64,000 nucleotides of DNA from Algoriphagus sediminis (GTDB taxonomy: Bacteria > Bacteroidota > Bacteroidia > Cytophagales > Cyclobacteriaceae), in assembly GCF_030403435.1 (NCBI RefSeq), contig NZ_JAUEPH010000003.1, forward strand, positions 310,001 to 374,000, in the 5' to 3' direction. Shown here piece after piece: positions 56,274 to 64,000 of this stretch. Position numbers and translations under genes: made by a program. The notes under the pieces were generated by a model. It was given only the letters and a program-made list of their open reading frames with translations. It was not told the origin of the DNA and made no database searches. Every line of letters starts with the position of its first letter. Within the stretch, counting starts at the first letter, position 1.

Positions 56274-59200
56274 TTAATTTTTAGAGATTGGTAGTGTGAT
56301 TAGAAAAGTTGTTCCCTTATTCATTTCAGTATCCGATTTGTTTTCTACTCTCAACTCCCCACCATGCGCCTTGATAATATCATGAGTGATACTTAACCCA
56401 AGGCCTGTTCCTTCTGTGCCTTTTTTAGTCGTAAAGAATGGCTGAAGAATCTTGTCCCTAATCTCCTCAGGGATTCCGGGTCCGTTGTCTGCAATCGAAA
56501 GAATTACATTGTCATTTTCCAAGGAAGTCTTGACGGTGAGTTTTGGAAGATAGTCCGGGGTCTGTTTGAGTTTGTCCCGCATGGCATCAAAGGCATTGTT
56601 ACAGAGATTCAGAATCACTCGGGAAAAGTCCTCCGAGATCAGTGTCACATCACCTACATCGGGATCAAGCTGCACGTCAATTTCCACATTGATAGGAGAC
56701 TTAGCCGCCCGCATTCCATGGAAAGAAAGATTTACAAATTCCTGCACCAAGGGGTTAAAAGCCGTGGGTTCGCGCTTACTACCTGAGGCCCGGCTATGCT
56801 GCAGCATGGATTTGACAATACCATCGGCGCGGGTTCCGTGCTCATGGACCCGGCTCAGATTACTTTTTACATCCTCCAGAATAGCGATGATTTCCTCTTT
56901 GGTTTCCGAGGGCTCAAGTTTTTCGAGTTCCTCAAAGACTTCATCAATCAGCTCACAACTGAGGTCGGAGAAGTTATTTACAAAGTTCAGTGGATTTTTG
57001 ATCTCATGGGCAATGCCTGCGGTGAGCTGACCGAGTGATGCGAGCTTCTCTTGTTGCACGAGTTGTTCTTGGGCAGCTTTCAGTTCTGTCAGCGTATTTT
57101 CGATCTTTGACTTAGCATTTTCTAGGGCATTAAAATCCTCATATCGAGAATAGGCTACGGAAAAGGAATCCGCAAGAGTCTGAACCAACTCAATTTGCTT
57201 TTGCTCTAGCAATTCAGAATTTCCAACGTAGAGCATTCCTTGCCGAAAGGGAACCAAATGCAATACCAGGCGCTCAGGAGGGGTATCACCGGCTTGATAT
57301 TTTTTTGGATTTTTTACATCACCCCTTCGGATAAAGTTCTGCATGTTTCTTAAGAAAAGCTCCTTATCCCATTCCTCAGTGTAGATTTTTTGTTGCCTCC
57401 AGTTTTCGATGGAAGGTTTAATCATTCCAATCTCCTCTTCCTCGAAACCAATATGAAGTCCTGCCAAAGCTTCTCCAGTGGGGGTTGATAAATAGGCATG
57501 TACCATTTTTTCATCTTCCTTGATTATGAAAATTCCACATCTGAAAAATGGAACACCCAGGTGAGTAAGTTCTTGCCAAATCAAGGGAGTAATTCTATTC
57601 AGATCTGAAGTAGTTCTCATTGAGGCTATTTCACCTCGAACCCGATCAAATGATGCTTGTCTTGTTGCTGCAAGAGCACGTTCTTCTGCTTGTTGAAGGT
57701 CGCAAAACCTTTTATAGGTTAAGTCTATGACAGAGCCGAATTTCTTTATTGTGGAAAGTTCTTCTTTCTCGAAAGGTTTGTTTGTCCAGGAGTAGAAAGA
57801 TCCGTGTGTAAAGGGAATAAAGTAACCGTATTGGACTTCATCAGGTGAGAATTTCGGTTTGGGCATATCCTCATAGCTTGACAGTAATAGGTCATAGTAT
57901 GACTCTAACTCTTCCCCATTGAGTACCGGAGTGTAGATTTCTTTTTTCAGCCAGTTTTCAAAAATATTATCAAGCAATTCATGGTTGCTTAATTTGATTT
58001 CACCGATAAGACTCAGTGTGTTGCCTTCGCCAGCTGAATGAGCGGCAAACATAGTTCCTCTCCTTGTCGCTTTGTCTATTAACCCGATTCCAGAACGTAA
58101 GGGTACTATTCCTAAATGTCTGAGTTCGTCAAATACTACACTTGAAGCATCTGAAAGGTCGCTTGAACTATGCATGGCCATGGCTTTAGCCCTTACCCTT
58201 TCCAGAGCCGCCTCAATCTGAGCTTCTCTAGTCCGGGTCTCTGCCAAAACCAGATCGAGGTATCTTCGGTAAGTTTGCCCAAAACCAGATGCAAATCGTG
58301 CAAGAATATTGGCGTGATCCTCTGAGATTCTTTCAGGGGAGAAAATATATATTCCCCCTTCTTTAAAATAGCATGCAGACGTGAACTCCCTTTCAGAAAG
58401 CTCTTCGATATTAAATTGGATCGGGATGTCAGGAGATTCGTTAAGAGTTTGATAGTAATCTTTGCGATCCTTTCCCTCAAAGAGATAATTAATAAGGTTT
58501 TCTTGATTCTTCCACCCCTCATATACCGCAAGGGTCATATGATTCATAGACATATCCAGCTTCCATGGGAAGAGTTCTACGATATTTTCGGAATTTATCT
58601 TGGCAGTCCAGAGTTCAGAGGAGCCATCTTTATTCATAATCAAAACTCCACTTCGGTTGGCCTGAATCCCCAGGTCTCTGAGCTCATCGAATAATAGGAC
58701 CATGGTATTGCCAACATCCTGGCTGGTATGCATTGCCATAGTTTTGGAGCGAACCCGCTCCAGAGCGGATTCTATCTGGGCCTCTCTCGCCTGCGCTTCT
58801 GCCTTTTGTAGGTCTAAAAAGCGGGTATAGGTTTGTTCGAAAACTTTTGCGAAGCGTTTTAGTATTTCAAGGGTTTCGGGTAAAAGTGGTTTTGGGTTGG
58901 TGCTAATAAGCAAGCCATTAGAAAAATAAGCACAGGTATGAAATCTGCGATCGGAGATTAAACTTTCCTGAGTGGGAATCTTCAATACATCTATTACATA
59001 GGACATCCAGTTTTTTAATTCTTCCCCTTCAAGGCTCACTTCGATTGATTCCTCTTTATTCACCCATCCTTCATAAAACTTCTTGATGCTCGTTGGCTCA
59101 TCGATTGATCCTTTAAATACTTGACTTATGGCATTGCCTCCTTGTTCGGTAGACCAAAACTCTATGAATCGCTGGTCTTCTCTTATTATCCCTATGTTGA

Positions 59201-62081
59201 TTCTTTCAGTTTCATAGCCTAGCTCAATAAATTGTTGGAATAAAACGGATGCTGTTTCGGAGAGTTCTTCACTTTTTTGCATTGCCATCGTCCTGGCTCT
59301 GATCCTTTCAAGTGCTAGTTGGATTTGGTTCTCTTTTGCCTGTGCTTCAGCTTTTTGGAGATCAAGGAAGCGGGTATAGGTCAAATCGAAAACCTCAGCG
59401 AATCTCTTAATGATAGTTTTGTCTTCTGCTGTCGGTTTTATATCTGAAAAAAAGTATAAGCCGCCGGCACTAAAAGGGCAGTAGTGGTAATACTCTTTTG
59501 GTAAAGCAGATGATTTTTCAAGAACTTCTTCTGAGAGGATAAATTCACTATGAGAAACTATGTCGTAGTAATTTTTTAGATCCTTGCCTTCCAAAGTATA
59601 AGATAAGGCTTCTTGCTTTTCCCAGGCTTCAAAGGTTTGGACGAGCAAAGGGTGAATGGTCAAAGAGGTTACTCCCAAGCTCAATTCCTTTTTGCCTTCA
59701 GGATTTTCCACTGTGGTATAAAGCTGGCAATCTCTCGTGTCTGGATCGAAAATGCCTATACCACTTCGTTCCATATTCAACTCCAACTTTTCCAGTTCGT
59801 CGAAAACTACCTTGGTACATTCCTTTAAATCCTCACTATGCCTCATCGCCATTGCAGCGGCTCTAACTCGCTCTAAAGCCACTTCAATCTGAGCTTCCCG
59901 TGCCTGTTCTTCTGCTTTTTGGAGATCGAGGAAACGGGTGTAGGTCTGTTGAAAGACTTTATTCATCCGTTTAAGGATAATATTTTCTTCCTCAGAATAA
60001 ATGATTTTCTGGTAATTGAACATTGTGATGCCCGAGTGGATGCCAAGTGTAGACGAACCAGTCATCCCTATTCCTTGTGCTATAAATTCTTTGCGATCTT
60101 CTGGAACATCTATACCCTTGGCATTAGGATAAAAATGGTCAAAGTAAACCTTCTTTGATTTTTTGTCTTCGTCAAAAGTGAAGAACTCAATACCATTTTC
60201 TCTCGCATCTTTGTTCAGGTTGTGAATGGGATGATCGAAGTAGGGGAGTCTTACTTGCTTGGGATAAATCGCTGTACTCGCTCCAATCCAGAGATTAAAT
60301 GCCTGATTATTTTCGTCAAAAATATCAATATAGCAAGTATCAACGACCAAGTTTAAATGTTCGAATTGCTTGAACAGTACTAGGATGACCTCTGATAGTT
60401 CACTGGTCTTATGCATGGCCATGGAGCGCGATCTGATTCTTTCAAGCGCCGCTTCAATCTGGGCTTCTCTAGCTTGGGCTTCTGCTTTTTGGAGATCGAG
60501 GAAGCGGGTGTAGGTTTGCTCGAATACCTTTGAAAACCTCTGAAAAATATCATGGGCCTCTGGTACCGGTTGGTAGGTAATAAAAAGAAGGAAGCCATGC
60601 TTGAAAAATGCAATATGGTCATATTGTGACTCGGGTAAAGAACCTCCTGATGCCACTACTTCCCGTAAGGCATCACCCATCACCGGAATGGTCATGATGT
60701 ACTCATAATGCGCCTTGCAGGCTTCTCCCAGAAATTCCTCTACATGGAAAGTTTCTCCAGCTTTTCCCTTCTCGTAAAACTTTAAAAAGAAATTCTCTCT
60801 GGGAGTTTTATAAAAAGGAAGGGTTCCAGCCTTGCTGCTGAACCATTCGTAGTCACCTTCTGGATCATCGGCATAGATATGAAATGCGCAGCCCCAGGTA
60901 TCTATTCCCAAAGCTCTGACTTGCTGATCCAAAACCTGAGAAGCTTCAGTCAATTCATCGGAATGCTGCATGGCCATGGTCCTGGCTCTTACTCTTTCAA
61001 GGGCCAGTTGTATATCTGACTCCCTTGCCTGTGCTTCGGCTTTTTGGATATCTCTGAATCGCTGATAGGCCAAGGAAAAGACCTGATGGAATCGCTTAAA
61101 TAGATTTAATTCTTCTTCCTTGATTGTTTTATAGCGAGTGATTCCCAGTCCACCTTCACCAATAGAAAGAAAGCAGTACCCCAATTCGGAGCTTTCCTCT
61201 ATCAAAGGATCGGGGAAATGATTTTCCTCTTTCCTATGGGCCTCAAATTCTTTCAGCGCTTTCCCTTCCATATGACCCATAAAGTGGCCATCACGTGAGG
61301 CAAGCATCTTGAGGACCATTTCCTGCTCGACAGGATTTTTGAGATATTCGGTTTCTTCGATGATGGTCTCCTTATAAGCTGGGAAATACTGGTAACAGGT
61401 ATAGAGACCTGCCTTTTCATCAATGATGGCTATCTGAATGTTTCGGATTTGATCAACTTCAAAATCTTCCAGCTGATTCGAAATCACTTTACAAACATCT
61501 AGTAAGTCTTCTGCCTTTTTCATCCCCATAGCTGCTCCTCGCACTCGCTCGAGCGAGGCTTCAATCTCCAACTCGCGGCTTTTATTTTCCAGCTCAATGG
61601 TTCGCCTTTTTACAGCATCGCGAAGCTCCAGATTTTCCCGGTTGATTTTTTCGATCGCCATTGTTTCTCCTTCCTGTACACGCATATCGGGAAGGGAACC
61701 ATGCTGTTGAAGAACTTTCCAACCGGATTCAGTTTCACGGAGAAATGTGGATATTCGGATTTTGGAATAGAAGGTCCATTCCGGTTCTCCATACACGTAG
61801 ATGTCGCAGCTTTCATTGATGAATACAAGGTCATTGATTGATTTGGAGGAAATTTGACGATTTCTCATGTCAGCTTTTCCGATCACCTCTTCAAGTTGAT
61901 CCTTAAAAAAAGCAATTCCTTCTGCCTTATTATGTGCAATCTCGCTTTCGGAGGTACCGATCATTTCAAATTCCTCGTCAAGCGTGGAGGCAAATGATTC
62001 TAAGTCTCCTTTGATATAGCTATCCCAGAAAAAATTATATAGTTGTAGAGCTTTCTCCTCCCTATTTTTCTTACTGTCCAT
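56274..62081 (-). CDS. Soluble 1935-residue histidine kinase with NTF2-like domain and eight tandem sensor modules
   Basis: No signal peptide or membrane helix. Residues 1-150 form an NTF2/SnoaL-like domain (YNFFWDSYIKGDLESF, VYGEPEWTFYSKIR). Then come eight modules of 183-190 residues, each made of a helical linker (consensus RFLDLQKAEAQAREAQIEAALERVR-x3-MAM) and a GAF-like alpha/beta domain. The last linker Met of each lies at residues 187, 371, 556, 746, 934, 1117, 1303 and 1488. The C-terminus has DHp H1692 in [14 protein letters not shown] and a HATPase with DNGPGIP and GTGLGLS. The ATG at 62081 overlaps the upstream stop by one base (TGATG); a TTG at 62084 is in frame. Ligands are unknown; signals from several modules are probably integrated along the helices. 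Confidence 0.9.
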   Translation of the reverse strand: MDSKKNREEKALQLYNFFWDSYIKGDLESFASTLDEEFEMIGTSESEIAHNKAEGIAFFKDQLEEVIGKADMRNRQISSKSINDLVFINESCDIYVYGEPEWTFYSKIRISTFLRETESGWKVLQQHGSLPDMRVQEGETMAIEKINRENLELRDAVKRRTIELENKSRELEIEASLERVRGAAMGMKKAEDLLDVCKVISNQLEDFEVDQIRNIQIAIIDEKAGLYTCYQYFPAYKETIIEETEYLKNPVEQEMVLKMLASRDGHFMGHMEGKALKEFEAHRKEENHFPDPLIEESSELGYCFLSIGEGGLGITRYKTIKEEELNLFKRFHQVFSLAYQRFRDIQKAEAQARESDIQLALERVRARTMAMQHSDELTEASQVLDQQVRALGIDTWGCAFHIYADDPEGDYEWFSSKAGTLPFYKTPRENFFLKFYEKGKAGETFHVEEFLGEACKAHYEYIMTIPVMGDALREVVASGGSLPESQYDHIAFFKHGFLLFITYQPVPEAHDIFQRFSKVFEQTYTRFLDLQKAEAQAREAQIEAALERIRSRSMAMHKTSELSEVILVLFKQFEHLNLVVDTCYIDIFDENNQAFNLWIGASTAIYPKQVRLPYFDHPIHNLNKDARENGIEFFTFDEDKKSKKVYFDHFYPNAKGIDVPEDRKEFIAQGIGMTGSSTLGIHSGITMFNYQKIIYSEEENIILKRMNKVFQQTYTRFLDLQKAEEQAREAQIEVALERVRAAAMAMRHSEDLKECTKVVFDELEKLELNMERSGIGIFDPDTRDCQLYTTVENPEGKKELSLGVTSLTIHPLLVQTFEAWEKQEALSYTLEGKDLKNYYDIVSHSEFILSEEVLEKSSALPKEYYHYCPFSAGGLYFFSDIKPTAEDKTIIKRFAEVFDLTYTRFLDLQKAEAQAKENQIQLALERIRARTMAMQKSEELSETASVLFQQFIELGYETERINIGIIREDQRFIEFWSTEQGGNAISQVFKGSIDEPTSIKKFYEGWVNKEESIEVSLEGEELKNWMSYVIDVLKIPTQESLISDRRFHTCAYFSNGLLISTNPKPLLPETLEILKRFAKVFEQTYTRFLDLQKAEAQAREAQIESALERVRSKTMAMHTSQDVGNTMVLLFDELRDLGIQANRSGVLIMNKDGSSELWTAKINSENIVELFPWKLDMSMNHMTLAVYEGWKNQENLINYLFEGKDRKDYYQTLNESPDIPIQFNIEELSEREFTSACYFKEGGIYIFSPERISEDHANILARFASGFGQTYRRYLDLVLAETRTREAQIEAALERVRAKAMAMHSSSDLSDASSVVFDELRHLGIVPLRSGIGLIDKATRRGTMFAAHSAGEGNTLSLIGEIKLSNHELLDNIFENWLKKEIYTPVLNGEELESYYDLLLSSYEDMPKPKFSPDEVQYGYFIPFTHGSFYSWTNKPFEKEELSTIKKFGSVIDLTYKRFCDLQQAEERALAATRQASFDRVRGEIASMRTTSDLNRITPLIWQELTHLGVPFFRCGIFIIKEDEKMVHAYLSTPTGEALAGLHIGFEEEEIGMIKPSIENWRQQKIYTEEWDKELFLRNMQNFIRRGDVKNPKKYQAGDTPPERLVLHLVPFRQGMLYVGNSELLEQKQIELVQTLADSFSVAYSRYEDFNALENAKSKIENTLTELKAAQEQLVQQEKLASLGQLTAGIAHEIKNPLNFVNNFSDLSCELIDEVFEELEKLEPSETKEEIIAILEDVKSNLSRVHEHGTRADGIVKSMLQHSRASGSKREPTAFNPLVQEFVNLSFHGMRAAKSPINVEIDVQLDPDVGDVTLISEDFSRVILNLCNNAFDAMRDKLKQTPDYLPKLTVKTSLENDNVILSIADNGPGIPEEIRDKILQPFFTTKKGTEGTGLGLSITHDIIKAHGGELRVENKSDTEMNKGTTFLITLPISKN
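57618..61523 (-). repeat. Eight tandem protein-coding repeats of about 560 bp
   Basis: The conserved Met codon ending each linker occurs at plus positions 61521-61523, 60969-60971, 60414-60416, 59844-59846, 59280-59282, 58731-58733, 58173-58175 and 57618-57620, a period of 549-570 bp. The 60-100 bp around each is clearly similar at DNA level, while the sensor parts have diverged. The gradient is uneven: copies at 60414, 59844, 59280 and 58731 are closest, the first and last are most diverged. Confidence 0.9.
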
Positions 62082-64000
62082 CAATCTTCGGGCTCAATGG
62101 GTAAATAAATGACCATTTCGGTGCCTTCACCTACTATACTTTTCACCCGAAGGTCACCGCCATGTGCTTTGATGATATCATAGCTTAAGCTTAAACCCAA
62201 TCCAGTTCCACTACCTGTAGGCTTGGTGGTAAAGAAGGGCTGGAAGATTTTATCAATGATGGATTTAGGAATTCCCCCACCATTGTCTTTGACACAAATC
62301 TCCACTCCACCGATACTGCCTAAATCTACCAAGCGGGATTGGACGGATACCTTAGGCTTGTAAGAGTCGGCATTTTGTTCATCTCCGGAAATCACAGATT
62401 TTTTCCGCTCAGAACAGGCATAGAAGGCATTATTAATCAGATTGAGAAATACCCTTCCTATGTCTTGAGAAACTACTTTTACCCGAGGAATATTTGAATC
62501 CAAGTCCGTTTCAAAGTCAGCTGAAAAACTCTTATCCTTTGCTCTAAGCCCATGATAACTTAGACGAAGAAATTCATCTGCCAGGGCATTTAGATTGGTC
62601 AGTTTTTTTTCTGTGTCACTGCTTCTGCTATGTTCGAGCATTCCTTTGACTATGGAGTCTGCCCGCTTGCCATGATGATTGATTTTACTCAGGTTTTCCT
62701 TTAGGTCTTTACTAATAGCCTTTGCCTCTTCAAGGTTTCCACCTTCCAGCTCCTCATTCATTTCATCAATCAGTTCCTCACTTACTTCTGAGAAGTTATT
62801 GACAAAGTTCAGCGGGTTTTGGATTTCATGGGCTATACCTGCAGTCAGTTCACCAAGAGATGCCATTTTTTCGGCTTGAATAAGTTGAGACTGTGTCGCT
62901 TTTAGTTCTGTATAGGCTTTTTCGATCTCCTTTGCCTGGGCTACCTCTCGCTCAAGACTTTGGGCCCTTTCTTTCATTCGAATTCTTCGTTTCAACCCGG
63001 AATAGGAAACAAAACCTATCATTACCAAAAGAAAGGCATAGAATGAATAGGCCCACCAAGTCTTCCACCATGGAGGAAGAATGGTCACAATTATGGATTT
63101 CGGGACTTCATTCCACACCCCATAAGCATTGGAAGCGATTACTTTGAAGGTATAAGTCCCAGGCTCAAGATTGGTATAGGCTGCAAAGTTCCGGTTGTCA
63201 TAAATCCAGTCTTGATCCAAGCCTTCCATCATATGGGCATATTGGTTTTTAGAAGGATTGGCATAGTGTAAGGCTGCAAATTCAAAGCTCAAGTCATTTT
63301 GATCATGTTTAAGCTTAACCTCCTTTGTTGCCAATAAATCGACTTCCAAAGGAGAGTTTTCCTTCATATCATAGACAGATTGATTGGAGATCAAGAGATT
63401 TGAAAAAATGACCGAAGGGGGGACTTTATTTGAAGTAATCGTAGAAAAGGTGGTCAGGCCATGATCTCCTCCAAAATAGAAATTGCCATCAGGAGTTTTA
63501 TCTGCCGCCAGAGAGAGAAAGGATTCCCCACCTATGCCATCGTCTTCGTTGTAATTGATAAAAGTAACCTTGTCCAATGCTTCATTTTGCATCATTTGGA
63601 TTAGACCATTTTGCGTGGAAAACCACATTTCTCCATTTTCTCCAGGTAAAACAGTCTCAATGAAATTGGTTGGCAGCCCATCTTGCTCCGTGAAATAGCT
63701 TAATTCATCAGCTTCAATATCTAAGATATTAATGCCTCCATAAGTCGCCATCCATAGTTGTCCATCTTTTTCTAATACATCATAGACTTGCTTATCACTC
63801 AAAGTGGAGGGATCTGAGGGGTCACTGGTGTAGTAATTTGTGGAATTGGTGGCTGGATCTATACGAGTCACTCCAGCATTGATACTTGCAACCCAAATGT
63901 ATTTTTCTCCAATCTCGATGTCAGAGATATTGGAATCTTGAATGATTATTTCGGCATTCTGTTCATTTACATTGACCACTGTGGATTCGCTTCGGATATC
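62081..64000 (-). CDS. Propeller Y_Y_Y histidine kinase, N-terminus cut off by window edge
   Basis: The frame is open from the right edge to the TGA at 62081, giving 639 visible residues with the true start outside; the GTG at 63979 is not a plausible start, because the propeller continues upstream of it. Visible: four propeller blades ([36 protein letters not shown]), a Y_Y_Y domain (about 245-305), PPWWKTWW with a helix (about 313-333), a coiled coil, phosphoacceptor His at visible residue 391 in [14 protein letters not shown], and a HATPase domain with DNGGGIP and GTGLGLSLS. It is the first visible gene of the operon with the eight-module kinase; the two overlap by one base. Confidence 0.92.
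   Translation of the reverse strand, partial: DIRSESTVVNVNEQNAEIIIQDSNISDIEIGEKYIWVASINAGVTRIDPATNSTNYYTSDPSDPSTLSDKQVYDVLEKDGQLWMATYGGINILDIEADELSYFTEQDGLPTNFIETVLPGENGEMWFSTQNGLIQMMQNEALDKVTFINYNEDDGIGGESFLSLAADKTPDGNFYFGGDHGLTTFSTITSNKVPPSVIFSNLLISNQSVYDMKENSPLEVDLLATKEVKLKHDQNDLSFEFAALHYANPSKNQYAHMMEGLDQDWIYDNRNFAAYTNLEPGTYTFKVIASNAYGVWNEVPKSIIVTILPPWWKTWWAYSFYAFLLVMIGFVSYSGLKRRIRMKERAQSLEREVAQAKEIEKAYTELKATQSQLIQAEKMASLGELTAGIAHEIQNPLNFVNNFSEVSEELIDEMNEELEGGNLEEAKAISKDLKENLSKINHHGKRADSIVKGMLEHSRSSDTEKKLTNLNALADEFLRLSYHGLRAKDKSFSADFETDLDSNIPRVKVVSQDIGRVFLNLINNAFYACSERKKSVISGDEQNADSYKPKVSVQSRLVDLGSIGGVEICVKDNGGGIPKSIIDKIFQPFFTTKPTGSGTGLGLSLSYDIIKAHGGDLRVKSIVGEGTEMVIYLPIEPED

Noticed and set aside
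56566..57030. 154-residue Ser-rich plus-strand frame
   Set aside because: It is the antisense of the conserved kinase core; its composition comes from codon bias of the real gene. Similar shadows occur opposite the other kinases.
57618..61523. Regularly spaced repeats that could suggest a CRISPR or recombination array
   Set aside because: The period of about 560 bp, open reading frame and conserved protein linker show a repeated protein module, not CRISPR.
63977..63979. GTG as start of the right-hand kinase
   Set aside because: The frame remains open to the window edge and a propeller blade region with no signal peptide follows, so the start must lie outside.

Overview
This 64 kb window looks like chromosome of a Bacteroidota member, most likely a cytophagal bacterium related to Cyclobacteriaceae (Algoriphagus-like). 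That placement is inferred from the gene families: double-propeller Y_Y_Y histidine kinases, PD40-propeller hydrolases, many lipoproteins with a Ser-Cys lipobox, a LytTR membrane regulator, and start codons without clear Shine-Dalgarno sequences. No rRNA, tRNA, insertion sequence, phage gene or CRISPR array was seen.

Positions 1-10000 are all minus strand: an M14 carboxypeptidase running off the left edge, a CPBP-like membrane protein coupled to a DUF6624 protein, a lipocalin-like protein and a serine hydrolase ending at a terminator, a membrane LytTR regulator, and uvrA. Positions 10086-12773 are plus strand: pnuC, a NadR-type nicotinamide riboside kinase and a sulfatase, with overlapping ends. 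From 12.8 to 26 kb come secreted or transport functions: a serine hydrolase, a CE15 glucuronoyl esterase, an alkaline-phosphatase-fold hydrolase, an M28 peptidase, a clan GH-A glycosidase next to a GntP-type permease, a quinone-reductase-like oxidoreductase, an NTF2-fold protein and a 1197-residue propeller-amidohydrolase.

The most striking part is 26.1-38.8 kb and 45-64 kb, two signalling islands that hold eight histidine kinases, two stand-alone receivers and two class III nucleotidyl cyclases, one of which carries its own receiver. Neither island has a response regulator with a DNA-binding domain. Four units are visible: (i) two propeller kinases, one membrane kinase, a receiver and a receiver-cyclase (36311 to 26074); (ii) a FIST sensor protein and a soluble kinase (38845 to 36538); (iii) a hybrid propeller kinase, a receiver and a GAF-cyclase (52047 to 44976); (iv) a propeller kinase, a 1935-residue soluble kinase with eight tandem sensor modules, and another propeller kinase (64000 to 52491), ending at a terminator. 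Seven of the eight kinases share an almost identical phosphoacceptor helix, so I infer that many sensors feed a common receiver pool whose output is cyclic nucleotide rather than direct transcription control.

Between the two islands lie a CehA/McbA-type metallohydrolase fused to PD40 repeats, a P1-family peptidase, an SDR oxidoreductase and a VOC-fold lipoprotein. The two gene-free stretches above 300 bp (38846-39352 and 52048-52490) are upstream regions of signalling operons; the second also holds a convincing terminator.
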